Assembly (NCBI RefSeq): GCF_907165195.1
Contig: NZ_OU015584.1
Location: 62,001-126,000, forward strand
Length of the DNA: 64,000 nucleotides
Source of the DNA: Parvicella tangerina
GTDB lineage: Bacteria; Bacteroidota; Bacteroidia; Flavobacteriales_D; Parvicellaceae
Direction of reading: 5' to 3'
The notes under the pieces are model-generated. The model was not told the origin of the DNA, searched no databases, and saw nothing but the letters and a program-made list of their open reading frames with translations. Shown one piece after another: positions 44,450-53,741 of the stretch. Every line of letters starts with the position of its first letter. The stretch's first letter is position 1. The translations under genes were made by a program, and so were the position numbers.

Positions 44450-45454
44450 TCAATCGTTTATTTCATTGAAATCGCCTACGCTAAGATCTTTTTTAGATCC
44501 TTGGTAAGTAGCTTTATTCCCAATCATACTATTTGTGAAGTTGGCTTCCTTTACCACCGCATCATTCTGAATAATTGAATTTGAAATAATACTGTTTTCA
44601 ATAACAGAATCTTTACCTATAGTTACATGAGGACCTATCACAGAATTGGTGATTTTAGCGCCTGCAAGAACCATTGATGGCTGAATGATTACCGAGTTTT
44701 CTATCGTTGCACTGGCATCTATTTTATCCAAATCCTTTTCAAATTCCAAGACTCTTTGATTAGAATGAACGGTTGCGTTTTTGTTTCCACAATCCAACCA
44801 CTCAATTACTTTGCCAGTTTTGAATTGAAGGCCTTTGTTCTTCATGTTTTCCAGCGCATTGGTTAGTTGATATTCTCCCCGATCCTTAATGTCGTTATCA
44901 ATCAAATACTGGAGCTCATTAGATAAGTTTTTACCGTCTTGGAAGAAGTAAATTCCAATGATCGCAAGATCCGAAACGAACTCTTCAGGTTTCTCGACAA
45001 ATTCTTTAATCGTTCCTTCTTCATCTAGCTGCACTACTCCAAAGGCTCTCGGGTCTTCTACTCGGTTTACCCAAATAATTCCGTCTGCATTTGTATCCAA
45101 GGTAAAATCAGCTTTAAAAAGAGTGTCTGCAAAGGCAACTACCACTTTTCCATCCAACGATTCTTTTGCGCACAAGATTGCATGAGCTGTTCCCAATGCT
45201 TCATCTTGATAGTAAATGCTTCCTTTAGCTCCTAAACCTTCAGCAACAGCTTTTAGGTCTTTTTCTACTTGATCTCCGAAATCACCAATGATGAAAGCGA
45301 TTTCTTCTACAGGCTCCCCACAAACTTTTGTGATATCCTCTACTAGCCTTTGTACAATTGGTTTCCCCGCTACGGGAATAAGTGGTTTTGGAATGGTTAA
45401 TGTGTGCGGTCTCAGTCTTGACCCTCTTCCTGCCATAGGCACAATTATCCTCAT
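44450..45454 (-). CDS. Sugar-phosphate nucleotidyltransferase with left-handed beta-helix
   Basis: 334 residues. The N-terminal NTP-transferase domain (about 1-240) has the signature PMAGRGSRLRPHTLTIPKP. A C-terminal hexapeptide-repeat stretch (about 255-320; ASATIENSVI, KITNSVIGPHVTIGKDSVIE) follows. It makes an NDP-sugar from a sugar-1-phosphate and NTP; glucose-1-phosphate thymidylyl- or uridylyl-transfer is typical, but specificity is unclear. It is the first gene of the leftward TPR/DUF4292/EnvC operon. Confidence 0.85.
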   Translation of the reverse strand: MRIIVPMAGRGSRLRPHTLTIPKPLIPVAGKPIVQRLVEDITKVCGEPVEEIAFIIGDFGDQVEKDLKAVAEGLGAKGSIYYQDEALGTAHAILCAKESLDGKVVVAFADTLFKADFTLDTNADGIIWVNRVEDPRAFGVVQLDEEGTIKEFVEKPEEFVSDLAIIGIYFFQDGKNLSNELQYLIDNDIKDRGEYQLTNALENMKNKGLQFKTGKVIEWLDCGNKNATVHSNQRVLEFEKDLDKIDASATIENSVIIQPSMVLAGAKITNSVIGPHVTIGKDSVIENSIISNSIIQNDAVVKEANFTNSMIGNKATYQGSKKDLSVGDFNEIND

Positions 45455-45579
45455 AATATGATTGTTTTAGTTAAAATCTACTTTATCAGAAACAAAGAAC
45501 CAACTTATTTTTTAATTGAAGTTGAGAAAATGCTCAAGTTATCAAAAGAGAGTTTTGGATTACTAGTACGGCAACCAAA

Positions 45580-48174
45580 TCACACACTCTTTCCTGCCAT
45601 AAAGCCCAGCCCCCCATTGTTTTGATCTTCAAGCGGCTTCAAGCCCTCAAGGTCTGCTGGGGTCACAGTGGTAATCATCTTCACGGTTCTTTGGTCTTTT
45701 GGGAGGTCTGCCATTCTTAAATGATGCAGTTGCGTGACTTCTTGAACGAGTTTACGTGCTTCACGTGCATTTCCAAAATACTCATCACGATTATTGTACA
45801 TGATCTCCAGACGATCTCGAATGATGTTACCTGCATGGTCATCCATCGCAAGTTCTTCATTCCTGAACATGAATTCGGCTATTTTAAATAGTTCATCTGC
45901 CGTGTAATCATGAAAGGTAAGACGTTCATTAAAGCGTGATTTTAAACCCGGATTAGCTTTTAGAAACTCTTCCATATTCTTTGGATAACCAGCAGCGATC
46001 AAGATAAATTCAGTGTTGCGATCTTCCATCTGTTTGAGGATTGTACTGATACTTTCTCTTCCCATTGAATCGTTTGGACCATCTACTAATGCATAGGCTT
46101 CATCAATAAATAAGACTCCACCGATTGCTTCCTCAACCTTAGCCAGTGTTTTTGGAGCTGTTTGACCAGAGTACTCGGCAACTAAGGACGACCGATCACA
46201 TTCCACAAGATGACCTTTCTCCAAAATTCCTAATGCATTAAAGATCTTAGCAAAAATCCTTGCAACGGTGGTTTTACCTGTTCCTGGGTTACCTTCAAAA
46301 ACGGTGTGCATTACAAACTTGTGCATCACGTCTTTACCAATATCATTGTAGTACCTAACCAGCTTGACAATGTCGCGAACCTCTTGCTTGATATTCTCCA
46401 TTCCTACCAAAGACTCTAATTCATGCATAGCATCTTTGAGTCTAGGTTCATCAACAGTGAGGTGCAATCGTTTTGCATTCCCTGTCACGAACATTTCCTG
46501 GACGTCCTCAATCGTAATGGTAGAGAGCTCCTCTTCGTTCATGTTCTCTGTATTTTGTTTTTTTACCAATCGAAGTGCCATATTCATTTTTGCACCGTCA
46601 ACAAGAGATAATACATATCGTGCATTTCCAAAAGCTTCATCTCGATCTCGGTACGCTCTGATTACTTTTTGTTCGAAATAGTCAAATGCATCATCTTCAA
46701 TGAATAGCCCTTTATCTTCCATACTTATTTTTGCGATTTCCATGAGCTCTTCAGGAAGGTAGTCAGGAAAGTGATAGTAATTCGAAAAACGCGATTTTAG
46801 GCCAGGGTTAGAATTGATAAAAACATTCATTTCTTTTGGGTAACCAGCAACAAAAACAGCCAGATTTCCTGGGCCATCTGACATTTCTTTAAGCAAAATT
46901 TCTATCACCTCTTTACCATAATCTTTGGATGACTCTCCTTCTCGAGCAAGGGAATAGGCTTCATCAATAAACAAGACTCCCCCTCTAGCTTTTTCGATAG
47001 CGTCCTTAACTTTTGGAGCCGTTTGACCTATGTACTCCCCAACCAAATCAGATCGGTCTACTTCGTGCACATGTCCAGCAGATAACAGCCCCATTGACTT
47101 AAAGATCTTACCCATTTTTTTGGCAACAGTTGTTTTTCCAGTACCTGGGTTTCCAGTAAAAACAGAGTGAAGTTTGATCTCTTTGTTGAACTTCAACCCT
47201 TTTTCTTCCCGAATTTTTTCAAACTTTAAATAATCAATGTATTCATTGACTTGCTCTTTGATCGAGGTTAAACCTACCAATTTGTTTAAGTCATCTAACA
47301 ACTCCTCTAGCTTTTCTTCTTCGATTTCTCCTGAAGCACCGAATTCATATTGTTGTTGATCTGGCCCCAGTATTTTAGGAGTCCCTTCAATGGCTTCTTT
47401 TCCAATAGAGAAAGGAATGATGGCGATCAATTGCCCCATGAAGATCAATTCGCAAGTATAGTTTCCGGGTAGCCATGCATTTTCACTTATGCTACCCCAA
47501 CCCGGTGACATGACCAGAGAATTGCCTTTGAACTCTTTAACTTCAGCGATATAACCTTTGTGTTGGTTGTTTTCCGTGTAGAAGTTGAACTCTATTTCAC
47601 ACATCCAGTTATAGGAGAGTTTATTTAATAGAGATATTTCAGCATGAACATAATGGGCGTCCTCATCCTTAAATTGCGTGAGGTAGGTTCGCTCTCCAAG
47701 TTTAGGAACTGTTTTACTAGACTGATAGAGTTTAACTGCGGTAATATCAAAATAGGGGTTGTTATCTTTTGTGACCAGTCCTTCTTTAGCAATATGAAAG
47801 GTTGTGGTGGCAACCTCTTCTCCATCGATATACGCTTTCCACTCGTAAGTACCATATTTCCAAAAGGTTTTTTCTTCATTTCCCCAACCGCGTCTCACGG
47901 TTACAACATTTTGATCCTTTGTTGCTTTGAGGTCGTGCTCAATTTTGAACATTTCTTTAGAAGAACCTTTCTTAAAGCACTTGTATTCTACTTTAGCCTC
48001 CCAGTCTTCTTCGTCAAAAAGAATGTTGTAAAGTGCTAATTCAGCCCTCAAATAGTCTACCTCCTCATCTACAAATACCGATCTGAATTTTCGGGCGCCA
48101 CCGTAAAGCGACTCTAGTGAGTAGTACATCTTTAAACTCTTAACCTTGAAACGATGCTTTGCCTGTGTTGCCAT
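45580..48174 (-). CDS. Tandem CbxX/CfxQ-type AAA+ ATPase with duplicated beta-rich N-terminus
   Basis: 864 residues. The N-terminal 270 residues contain two related beta-sandwich-like modules: about 10-130 ending GTYEWKAYIDGEEVATTTFHI, and about 140-265 ending GNYTCELIFMGQLIAIIPFS; both carry a GWG turn before the W-x-x-G-x-Y strand. Then come two CbxX-type AAA+ modules, each with Walker A GNPGTGKT (about 341 and 628), Walker B VLFIDEAY and a pore-like region. In plants and bacteria CbxX proteins remodel Rubisco or other complexes; here the partner is unknown. Stand-alone in its operon; no promoter recognised. Confidence 0.85.
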   Translation of the reverse strand: MATQAKHRFKVKSLKMYYSLESLYGGARKFRSVFVDEEVDYLRAELALYNILFDEEDWEAKVEYKCFKKGSSKEMFKIEHDLKATKDQNVVTVRRGWGNEEKTFWKYGTYEWKAYIDGEEVATTTFHIAKEGLVTKDNNPYFDITAVKLYQSSKTVPKLGERTYLTQFKDEDAHYVHAEISLLNKLSYNWMCEIEFNFYTENNQHKGYIAEVKEFKGNSLVMSPGWGSISENAWLPGNYTCELIFMGQLIAIIPFSIGKEAIEGTPKILGPDQQQYEFGASGEIEEEKLEELLDDLNKLVGLTSIKEQVNEYIDYLKFEKIREEKGLKFNKEIKLHSVFTGNPGTGKTTVAKKMGKIFKSMGLLSAGHVHEVDRSDLVGEYIGQTAPKVKDAIEKARGGVLFIDEAYSLAREGESSKDYGKEVIEILLKEMSDGPGNLAVFVAGYPKEMNVFINSNPGLKSRFSNYYHFPDYLPEELMEIAKISMEDKGLFIEDDAFDYFEQKVIRAYRDRDEAFGNARYVLSLVDGAKMNMALRLVKKQNTENMNEEELSTITIEDVQEMFVTGNAKRLHLTVDEPRLKDAMHELESLVGMENIKQEVRDIVKLVRYYNDIGKDVMHKFVMHTVFEGNPGTGKTTVARIFAKIFNALGILEKGHLVECDRSSLVAEYSGQTAPKTLAKVEEAIGGVLFIDEAYALVDGPNDSMGRESISTILKQMEDRNTEFILIAAGYPKNMEEFLKANPGLKSRFNERLTFHDYTADELFKIAEFMFRNEELAMDDHAGNIIRDRLEIMYNNRDEYFGNAREARKLVQEVTQLHHLRMADLPKDQRTVKMITTVTPADLEGLKPLEDQNNGGLGFMAGKSV

Positions 48175-48257
48175 AATTATTGCTGATTTGGAGCAATAAA
48201 AATGCGAAATAAAACCAGATTATATTCATTCTATTTGCTCAAAAAATTAAATTTTTG

Positions 48258-48292
48258 TTCAATGCATGATTTCATTGAATAAACTACTTTTG
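48258..48292 (+). promoter_or_regulatory. Inverted repeat and -7 box of the aminotransferase gene
   Basis: TTCAATG (48258-48264) and CATTGAA (48273-48279) form a 7-bp inverted repeat just upstream of TACTTTTG (48285-48292), a full TAnnTTTG match ending five bases before the ATG. The repeat occupies the -33 area, where a repressor or activator could bind. Confidence 0.4.
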
Positions 48293-48297
48293 TTAAC

Positions 48298-49455
48298 ATG
48301 TTAAAATATCCACATACCATATCCTCGAAGCTGCCTGAAGTAGGTACGACTATTTTCACAAAGATGTCTGCTTTAGCGAATAAGCATCAAGCAATTAACT
48401 TGAGTCAAGGTTTTCCTGATTTTCCGATAGACGAAAAGCTTATTGACCTTGTACACAAGAACATGAAAGAGGGTTTTAATCAATATGCGCCAATGCAAGG
48501 GGCTTTGCCGTTAAGAGAGGTCATAGCAAATAAGCTTGAATCTTCCTATGGTGTGAAGTATTGTCCCGATGAGGAAATTACGGTGACCGCAGGAGCAACG
48601 GAGGGAATATATAGTGCGATAGCTGCTTTCGTGAAAGATGAGGATGAGGTGGTTGTTTTTACCCCTGCATATGATTGCTATGTGCCTGCAATAAAAGTTC
48701 ATGGCGGACGACCCGTTTTTGTGCAGATGAGTGCGCCAGACTACAAGATAGATTGGGAGCATGTAAAAAAGGTGGTGAATGCTAAAACACGAATGATCAT
48801 CATCAATACACCGCATAACCCAACAGGTACGGTATTGGAAAAAACAGATTTGGAAGAACTTGAAAAAATAGTAGCAGGAAAGGAGATCATTGTGCTAAGT
48901 GATGAGGTATATGAGCACATTATTTTTGATCAAGTACCTCATGAGAGTGCCTGTGGCTATGAAGAGCTGAGAAATCAAACCATGGCGGTTTTCAGTTTTG
49001 GAAAGACGTTTCATGTAACGGGTTGGAAGTTGGGGTATGTTGTTGGACCTTCTTTATTAATGACTGAGTTCAGAAAGGTACACCAATTCAACGTTTTTTC
49101 CTGCAATCATCCGTTTCAGCTTGGTATCGCTGAATACATGCAAGACGCAAATAATTACTTGGCGGTTTCTTCATTTTACGAAGAAAAAAGGAATACTTTT
49201 TTGAATGCAATTGAAGGCAGTAGGTTCAAGCCTTTGAAATGCAGTGGAACTTATTTTCAGCTATTATCCTACGAAGGTATTACGGATGAAAATGACATTG
49301 AGTTTGCCGAAAGGCTAACCATTGAACACGGAATAGCGAGTATTCCAGTTTCTGTGTTTTATAATACTAAGCTCAATGAACAAGTGCTTCGCTTCTGTTT
49401 TGCGAAAGAAGATGAAACATTGGAGAAAGCAGGACAAATTCTTAGAGCGATTTAA
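48298..49455 (+). CDS. Methionine aminotransferase (YbdL-type, PLP-dependent)
   Basis: 385 residues, class I/II aminotransferase. It closely follows E. coli YbdL: SKLPEVGTTIFTKMSALANK, INLSQGFPDFP, NTPHNPTGTV, and the PLP-lysine in SFGKTFHVTGWKLGY. Its start is fixed by that similarity. It likely transaminates methionine (2-oxo acid salvage) and perhaps aromatic amino acids, or acts in the methionine salvage pathway. It lies upstream of the GT39-like gene. Confidence 0.9.
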   Translation: MLKYPHTISSKLPEVGTTIFTKMSALANKHQAINLSQGFPDFPIDEKLIDLVHKNMKEGFNQYAPMQGALPLREVIANKLESSYGVKYCPDEEITVTAGATEGIYSAIAAFVKDEDEVVVFTPAYDCYVPAIKVHGGRPVFVQMSAPDYKIDWEHVKKVVNAKTRMIIINTPHNPTGTVLEKTDLEELEKIVAGKEIIVLSDEVYEHIIFDQVPHESACGYEELRNQTMAVFSFGKTFHVTGWKLGYVVGPSLLMTEFRKVHQFNVFSCNHPFQLGIAEYMQDANNYLAVSSFYEEKRNTFLNAIEGSRFKPLKCSGTYFQLLSYEGITDENDIEFAERLTIEHGIASIPVSVFYNTKLNEQVLRFCFAKEDETLEKAGQILRAI

Positions 49456-49467
49456 GCAATTGCTAAG

Positions 49468-51135
49468 TTGAAGCAACGGAAAGTCATAACCTTTGGAATA
49501 ATCCTGTTTGCAATCCTAGGGTTGCTTCAAGCTGCTTTTCAACCCCTGCTATTGGATGAGGCGTATTACTTCTACTATTCACAAGCGTTAGACTTTGGTT
49601 ATTTTGATCATCCGCCTCTAGTGGCCTTTTTGATTCGAATAGGGAGTTTTCTAGGAGATACAGCATTTGGAGTTCGATTCGCACATGCCGTGTTGGCTGT
49701 CGGAACTTTTATAGGTCTGATTTTACTTGCAAAGCCAAAAGCAAAACCAAAGGAAGAGAAGAGTGGGAAGTTTCTGCTGTTGATGTTATCATTGCCGTTC
49801 ATACACGCCTTGCACATTGCAATTCCAGATTCAGGGCTAATATTCTTTACAGTATTTTTTTACTTTTTTCTTGAGCGCTACTTATCTGACAATAAATGGA
49901 TAGATGGTTTATTATTGGCTGTAGTTTCTGCAGGATTGATCTACGCGAAGTATCACGGTGCGTTAACTATTTTTTTCGCTCTCCTGTCTTTCCCAAAATT
50001 GTTTAGGCGTAAAACTTTTTGGGTTGCTTTTATCGTTTTCATGGCCTGTTTGTCTCCTCACCTTTTTTGGCTGTATAATCATGACTTTGTGACCATTCAA
50101 TTTCAATTGTTTGGTCGTGGAGAAAGTGGTTTTGCCATTAAGAACCTGTTGGATTATCTGTTATCTTTTGGATTCCTTGTTTTTGGGCTGTTTTTTGTTC
50201 TTTTGTTAATTCCAAGATACTTTAAGCAAGTTTTTATTCAGGACAAAGAAGTCAAAAACGATCCATTAGTGAAGGTGCTTAAAGTAAGTATTGCGGGTTT
50301 TTTCGTGTTCTTTTTGATTTTTGCCTTCAGAGGACCCATTGAAGGTAATTGGCTGTTTTCGGCATCTGTTCCCGCATTAATACTAATGGGGAGAAGTGAG
50401 TTGATTCGTGAAAAAGGAACGGTGGTCCTAGGCTATTTGTCTATAACTTTATTCATGACTTTTAGAGTGATGTTGATGACGGGAGTTGTGCCAAACATTG
50501 GGTATCTATTTCATTTTAACGGGTATGAGCAATGGGCCAAGGATGTACAACAGCAGGCAGATGGAAAGAAGGTGTTGTTTGAAAACTCTTATCAGTTAGC
50601 CGCTATGTATACGTTTCAAACGGGAGAAGAAAGTTACAGTTTAAATACTCTGGGAAATCGATCGAATCAATACGATTTGAACTGTTTTATTCCAGTGGAC
50701 GATTCAGATGAGTTGTTGGTAGTAAGTGAATGGATGTCTTGGGAAAACACAAGCGATACATTGAATCACTCAAAAGGTGTTTTAAAAATGAAAGAACTTA
50801 ACGGACTTACTTTCTTGAATGGTGTATTCCTAGAGCTTGAAGGAGTATCTAAACAAGATGATCAATTTGAAATCAATTTTATGATTGAGCAACGTTGTCC
50901 GACAAACTTGATCCATCTGGAAGAGTCTGGGAAGTTGAACGTTTTTCTGGAACTGTATAGGGAGTCGGCAAGTCCATCTAGAATTCAGCTCGTAAATGCT
51001 GAGTACAAAATTACCCAAAAGGCGTTTTCTATTGACGTGATTATCCATGAGGACATTCAAGAAATCCAGGTAGGCTTGAGTGTGGAAAATGGACTGATCT
51101 CAAATAATTCTGAGAAAATCTTACTTCCTCAATAG
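49468..51135 (+). CDS. GT39-like glycosyltransferase (PMT/ArnT type)
   Basis: 555 residues with about 11-12 membrane helices. The first periplasmic loop carries LLLDEAYYFYYSQALDFGYF followed by DHPPLV, the DE motif and DHPP region of GT-C/GT39 enzymes that use polyprenyl-phosphate sugars. A soluble C-terminal part of about 170 residues follows. The start is TTG, 12 bases after the aminotransferase stop. It adds a sugar to a lipid, protein or glycan on the outer face of the inner membrane; acceptor unknown. Confidence 0.8.
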   Translation: MKQRKVITFGIILFAILGLLQAAFQPLLLDEAYYFYYSQALDFGYFDHPPLVAFLIRIGSFLGDTAFGVRFAHAVLAVGTFIGLILLAKPKAKPKEEKSGKFLLLMLSLPFIHALHIAIPDSGLIFFTVFFYFFLERYLSDNKWIDGLLLAVVSAGLIYAKYHGALTIFFALLSFPKLFRRKTFWVAFIVFMACLSPHLFWLYNHDFVTIQFQLFGRGESGFAIKNLLDYLLSFGFLVFGLFFVLLLIPRYFKQVFIQDKEVKNDPLVKVLKVSIAGFFVFFLIFAFRGPIEGNWLFSASVPALILMGRSELIREKGTVVLGYLSITLFMTFRVMLMTGVVPNIGYLFHFNGYEQWAKDVQQQADGKKVLFENSYQLAAMYTFQTGEESYSLNTLGNRSNQYDLNCFIPVDDSDELLVVSEWMSWENTSDTLNHSKGVLKMKELNGLTFLNGVFLELEGVSKQDDQFEINFMIEQRCPTNLIHLEESGKLNVFLELYRESASPSRIQLVNAEYKITQKAFSIDVIIHEDIQEIQVGLSVENGLISNNSEKILLPQ

Positions 51136-51153
51136 TTTCTGCCCTAGCTGTGT

Positions 51154-51161
51154 TAAATTTG
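51154..51161 (+). promoter_or_regulatory. -7 box of recF
   Basis: TAAATTTG is a full TAnnTTTG match and ends four bases before the recF ATG, implying a leaderless or near-leaderless transcript. No -33 element was recognised. Confidence 0.4.
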
Positions 51162-51165
51162 TCGT

Positions 51166-52275
51166 ATGCACTTGAAGTCTTTATCACTGATTAATTTTAA
51201 GAACATTTCAGAAGCGGAGTTCGAATTCTCAGCTGATGTGAATTGTTTCCTTGGTTTAAATGGTGAAGGAAAGACAAATATACTGGACGGTATACACTAC
51301 CTATCTCTTACAAAGAGTTACTTCAATCATAGAGACAATCAGAATATTAAGTTCGAAGAACCCTTCTTCGTGGTGCAGGGAGTCTTTCAAAAAGATGAGG
51401 ATGAATTGAACATCTACTGTGGTATGAAAGCAGGGGAGAAGAAGACGTTCAAAAAGAATAAGAAAAACTATACTAAACTAGCAGACCATGTGGGTTTACT
51501 TCCAGTTGTGATGATCTCGCCTAACGACACAAGTTTGATTTTGGACGGCAGTGAGGTGAGAAGGAAGTTTATCGATAGTATTATTTCTCAGTTTGATAAA
51601 GAATACCTCCAAAAGCTGATGGCCTATAACAAGGTATTACAGCAACGTAATGCGTTATTGAAGCAATTTGCAGAAAGAGGCGCTTTTCAAGAAGATATGC
51701 TAGAGGTCATGGATATGCAGATAGGTCCTCTTGGTGATTGGGTGCACACTCGAAGACAGGAGTTTTTGGATGAATTCATACCCGTTTTCAACCAATTTTA
51801 TGGAGACCTTTCCAATGGGAAAGAAGAGGTTTCTTTGGTCTATCAGTCGCAGTTAACAGAAGGAAGTCTAGAAAGCTTATTGGTAGCGAATAGAATGAAG
51901 GATCGTTCTGCGAACTATACCACACAAGGTATTCACAAAGACGATTTAGTATTTACGATTAAAGATCATCCGCTCAAGAAGTTTGGAAGTCAGGGACAGC
52001 AAAAGTCGTATCTTATCGCTTTGAAGTTAGCAACACATGCCTATACCAAAGAGAAGAAAGGGTTTGCCCCGATATTATTGTTGGATGATATATTCGATAA
52101 GTTAGATGATACTAGAATTGACTATCTTCTGGGAATGATTAAAGAGGGCAAACTCGGACAAACATTTATTACCGATACAAGCACAGAGAAAGTACCTTCA
52201 ATACTGAAGAGGCTGGACATCAACTTCAATGCTTTTGAGATTGAGAATGGTGCTATTAAAAACCAATTAGCATGA
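51166..52275 (+). CDS. recF: DNA replication and repair protein RecF
   Basis: 369 residues, full length. ABC/SMC-type ATPase: Walker A GLNGEGKTN (about 29-37), signature region FGSQGQQKSYLIALKLA, Walker B PILLLDDIFDKLD. RecF loads RecA at gaps together with RecO and RecR. It overlaps the DUF721 gene by four bases, a pairing common in bacteria. dnaA and dnaN are not beside it here. Confidence 0.93.
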   Translation: MHLKSLSLINFKNISEAEFEFSADVNCFLGLNGEGKTNILDGIHYLSLTKSYFNHRDNQNIKFEEPFFVVQGVFQKDEDELNIYCGMKAGEKKTFKKNKKNYTKLADHVGLLPVVMISPNDTSLILDGSEVRRKFIDSIISQFDKEYLQKLMAYNKVLQQRNALLKQFAERGAFQEDMLEVMDMQIGPLGDWVHTRRQEFLDEFIPVFNQFYGDLSNGKEEVSLVYQSQLTEGSLESLLVANRMKDRSANYTTQGIHKDDLVFTIKDHPLKKFGSQGQQKSYLIALKLATHAYTKEKKGFAPILLLDDIFDKLDDTRIDYLLGMIKEGKLGQTFITDTSTEKVPSILKRLDINFNAFEIENGAIKNQLA

Positions 52276-52568
52276 GCAAGCGCAATTCGAATGAAGAGAA
52301 AATTGATGAGGTTTGGCTCAAGCTGATCAAGTCCTATGGTTTAGCTAGAAACTATGAGGAGTATCAAATTTCGCAAGCTTATCATAAATTGATGGGTAAG
52401 GCAATTACGAAATACACAGAAGACCTCTATTATAAAGAACACCGTTTGTACGTCAGGTTGACCAATGCGGTGATTCGTGAGGAACTGAGCATGGGTAAGA
52501 CCAAGTTTATTGAAATGATCAATAAAGAGTTGGGGGAAGAGTTGGTGCTGGATGTTGTTTTTAGCTGA
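52272..52568 (+). CDS. DUF721 (DciA-like) protein
   Basis: 98 residues of the DUF721 family, with the conserved start of the fold (IDEVWLKLIKSYGL) and the KH-like core (YYKEHRLYVRLTNAVIREEL). In bacteria lacking DnaC/DnaI, DciA in this family helps load the replicative helicase. Its overlap with recF supports a replication role. It ends directly at the stop of the convergent secreted-protein gene. Confidence 0.8.
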   Translation: MSKRNSNEEKIDEVWLKLIKSYGLARNYEEYQISQAYHKLMGKAITKYTEDLYYKEHRLYVRLTNAVIREELSMGKTKFIEMINKELGEELVLDVVFS

Positions 52569-53528
52569 TTATTCTTTAATGAAAGCTTGCCTCTCCATTT
52601 TGCCATCGAGGTCTACTTCTAAAATATAGTGCCCGGCAGGAAGGGTGGAGACATCAACTTTATCACTTCCATTGATATTGATAACCTTTACCATTTCTCC
52701 AATTTGGTTGTAAATGACCATCTTATCTATTGGACGATTTAATCTGTCAGAAACTTGAATTATGTTTTTTCCAGGATTCGGGTAGATAGTCAAAGAAGAC
52801 TCATGCTCACCTACAGATCCTGGTAAAAAAGAGGAAAAGGTTTCAATGTCATCAATGATTACACCGTTTTTACCGTTGTCAATAGAGTCACTTACAAAAT
52901 TAAACCTAAAGAGGGTTGTGTCATTTAATGATTTTACACCATAATAGAAACTTCTTATTTCTACCATTTCCCAATCATTGCTTGAACCAGAAATTCCCAC
53001 TTCTCCATTAATCAACGTATCTATATTTGGCATGCATAGCACCCAGTAATCTCCTTGAAAAGGCGAAGAAATAAGATAGTTATACCAAGTTATTCCCCCG
53101 TCATTTGACACAGTTAAATAAAAACCATCTCTTAGGGTATCAGTATCAAACTTAATCTTAAACCTAATGGACTCACTCCATGCGTTTGTAATGATATCAA
53201 AATAAGAAGAGTCGTTAGAAGGGTATGAATTTATTATATCAGTAACAACCGCTTTGTTATATGAATATGCAGAGTCAAAACCACCTCCTTTTTGTGGAGT
53301 TCCTATCTGCCAAATTCCCGTATTGGTAGTATCAATGATTGGAGGAAAAAAATAGTTTCCAGAGATATATTCATAATCAGATGAGTCAATCGAGACCAAT
53401 AATGAATCATCAAAATGGTAGTGTGCAAAGCCAGTGTTTTCCTCCCAAAACTCATATGGAGAATAACACCATTGAGCGGATATTATAATAGAACAAAATA
53501 GAAAACAAGAAAGCAGTATTTGTCTCAT
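52569..53528 (-). CDS. Secreted protein with type IX sorting tail
   Basis: 319 residues. A signal peptide (1-18; CFLFCSIIISAQ) is followed by a region of about 210 residues that looks like a jelly-roll (IWQIGTPQKGGGFDSAYSYN, VLCMPNIDT, GVIIDDIETF), and a C-terminal type A sorting domain (about 245-319; YPNPGKNIIQVSD, LPAGHYILEVD, RQAFIKE). It should pass the outer membrane through the type IX system. The target is not clear. The spacer upstream contains the frameshifted nth copy. Confidence 0.8.
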   Translation of the reverse strand: MRQILLSCFLFCSIIISAQWCYSPYEFWEENTGFAHYHFDDSLLVSIDSSDYEYISGNYFFPPIIDTTNTGIWQIGTPQKGGGFDSAYSYNKAVVTDIINSYPSNDSSYFDIITNAWSESIRFKIKFDTDTLRDGFYLTVSNDGGITWYNYLISSPFQGDYWVLCMPNIDTLINGEVGISGSSNDWEMVEIRSFYYGVKSLNDTTLFRFNFVSDSIDNGKNGVIIDDIETFSSFLPGSVGEHESSLTIYPNPGKNIIQVSDRLNRPIDKMVIYNQIGEMVKVININGSDKVDVSTLPAGHYILEVDLDGKMERQAFIKE

Positions 53529-53571
53529 TATAAAGGTTTGTGTAGAAATGATTTACAACCCAAATAGTTGC

Positions 53572-53693
53572 CTACTCATACTCTTTAATCACACTTTTCC
53601 TCCCAATCTTCATCGTGATAAAGTCCACGTCTTTTTTGGACTTCTAGCTGGAGAATGCTCCCTCCCGTAGAAGATGATCTGTAAGTGACGTTT
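53572..53693 (-). pseudogene. Remnant copy of the nth 3' end
   Basis: About 122 bases align with the last 123 bases of nth (54961-55083) with eight substitutions and one deletion, roughly 93% identity. Reading leftward, it encodes HLQIIFYGREHSPARS, then a one-base deletion in a run of C (one G missing on the plus strand) shifts the frame. After the shift, the remainder would still read as the nth tail (VIKEYE before TAG). Several changes are synonymous, so this copy came from a once-functional, slightly diverged nth. No other part of nth is present. Confidence 0.85.
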
Positions 53694-53705
53694 GTTTTTT
53701 TACAA

Positions 53706-53737
53706 TTTTGGAATTTAATTCCATTTTTGTAAATTTA
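53706..53737 (+). promoter_or_regulatory. Promoter with palindrome for the AAA_14 ATPase gene
   Basis: TTTTG (53706-53710), 19 bases, TAAATTTA (53730-53737), four bases, then ATG. A 15-base palindrome TGGAATTTAATTCCA (53709-53723) sits in the spacer between the two elements and would suit a repressor. Confidence 0.5.
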
Positions 53738-53741
53738 CTTC

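Noticed and set aside
53572-53693. A second, independent small gene
   Set aside because: It aligns with the nth 3' end and has a frameshift; it lacks any start.
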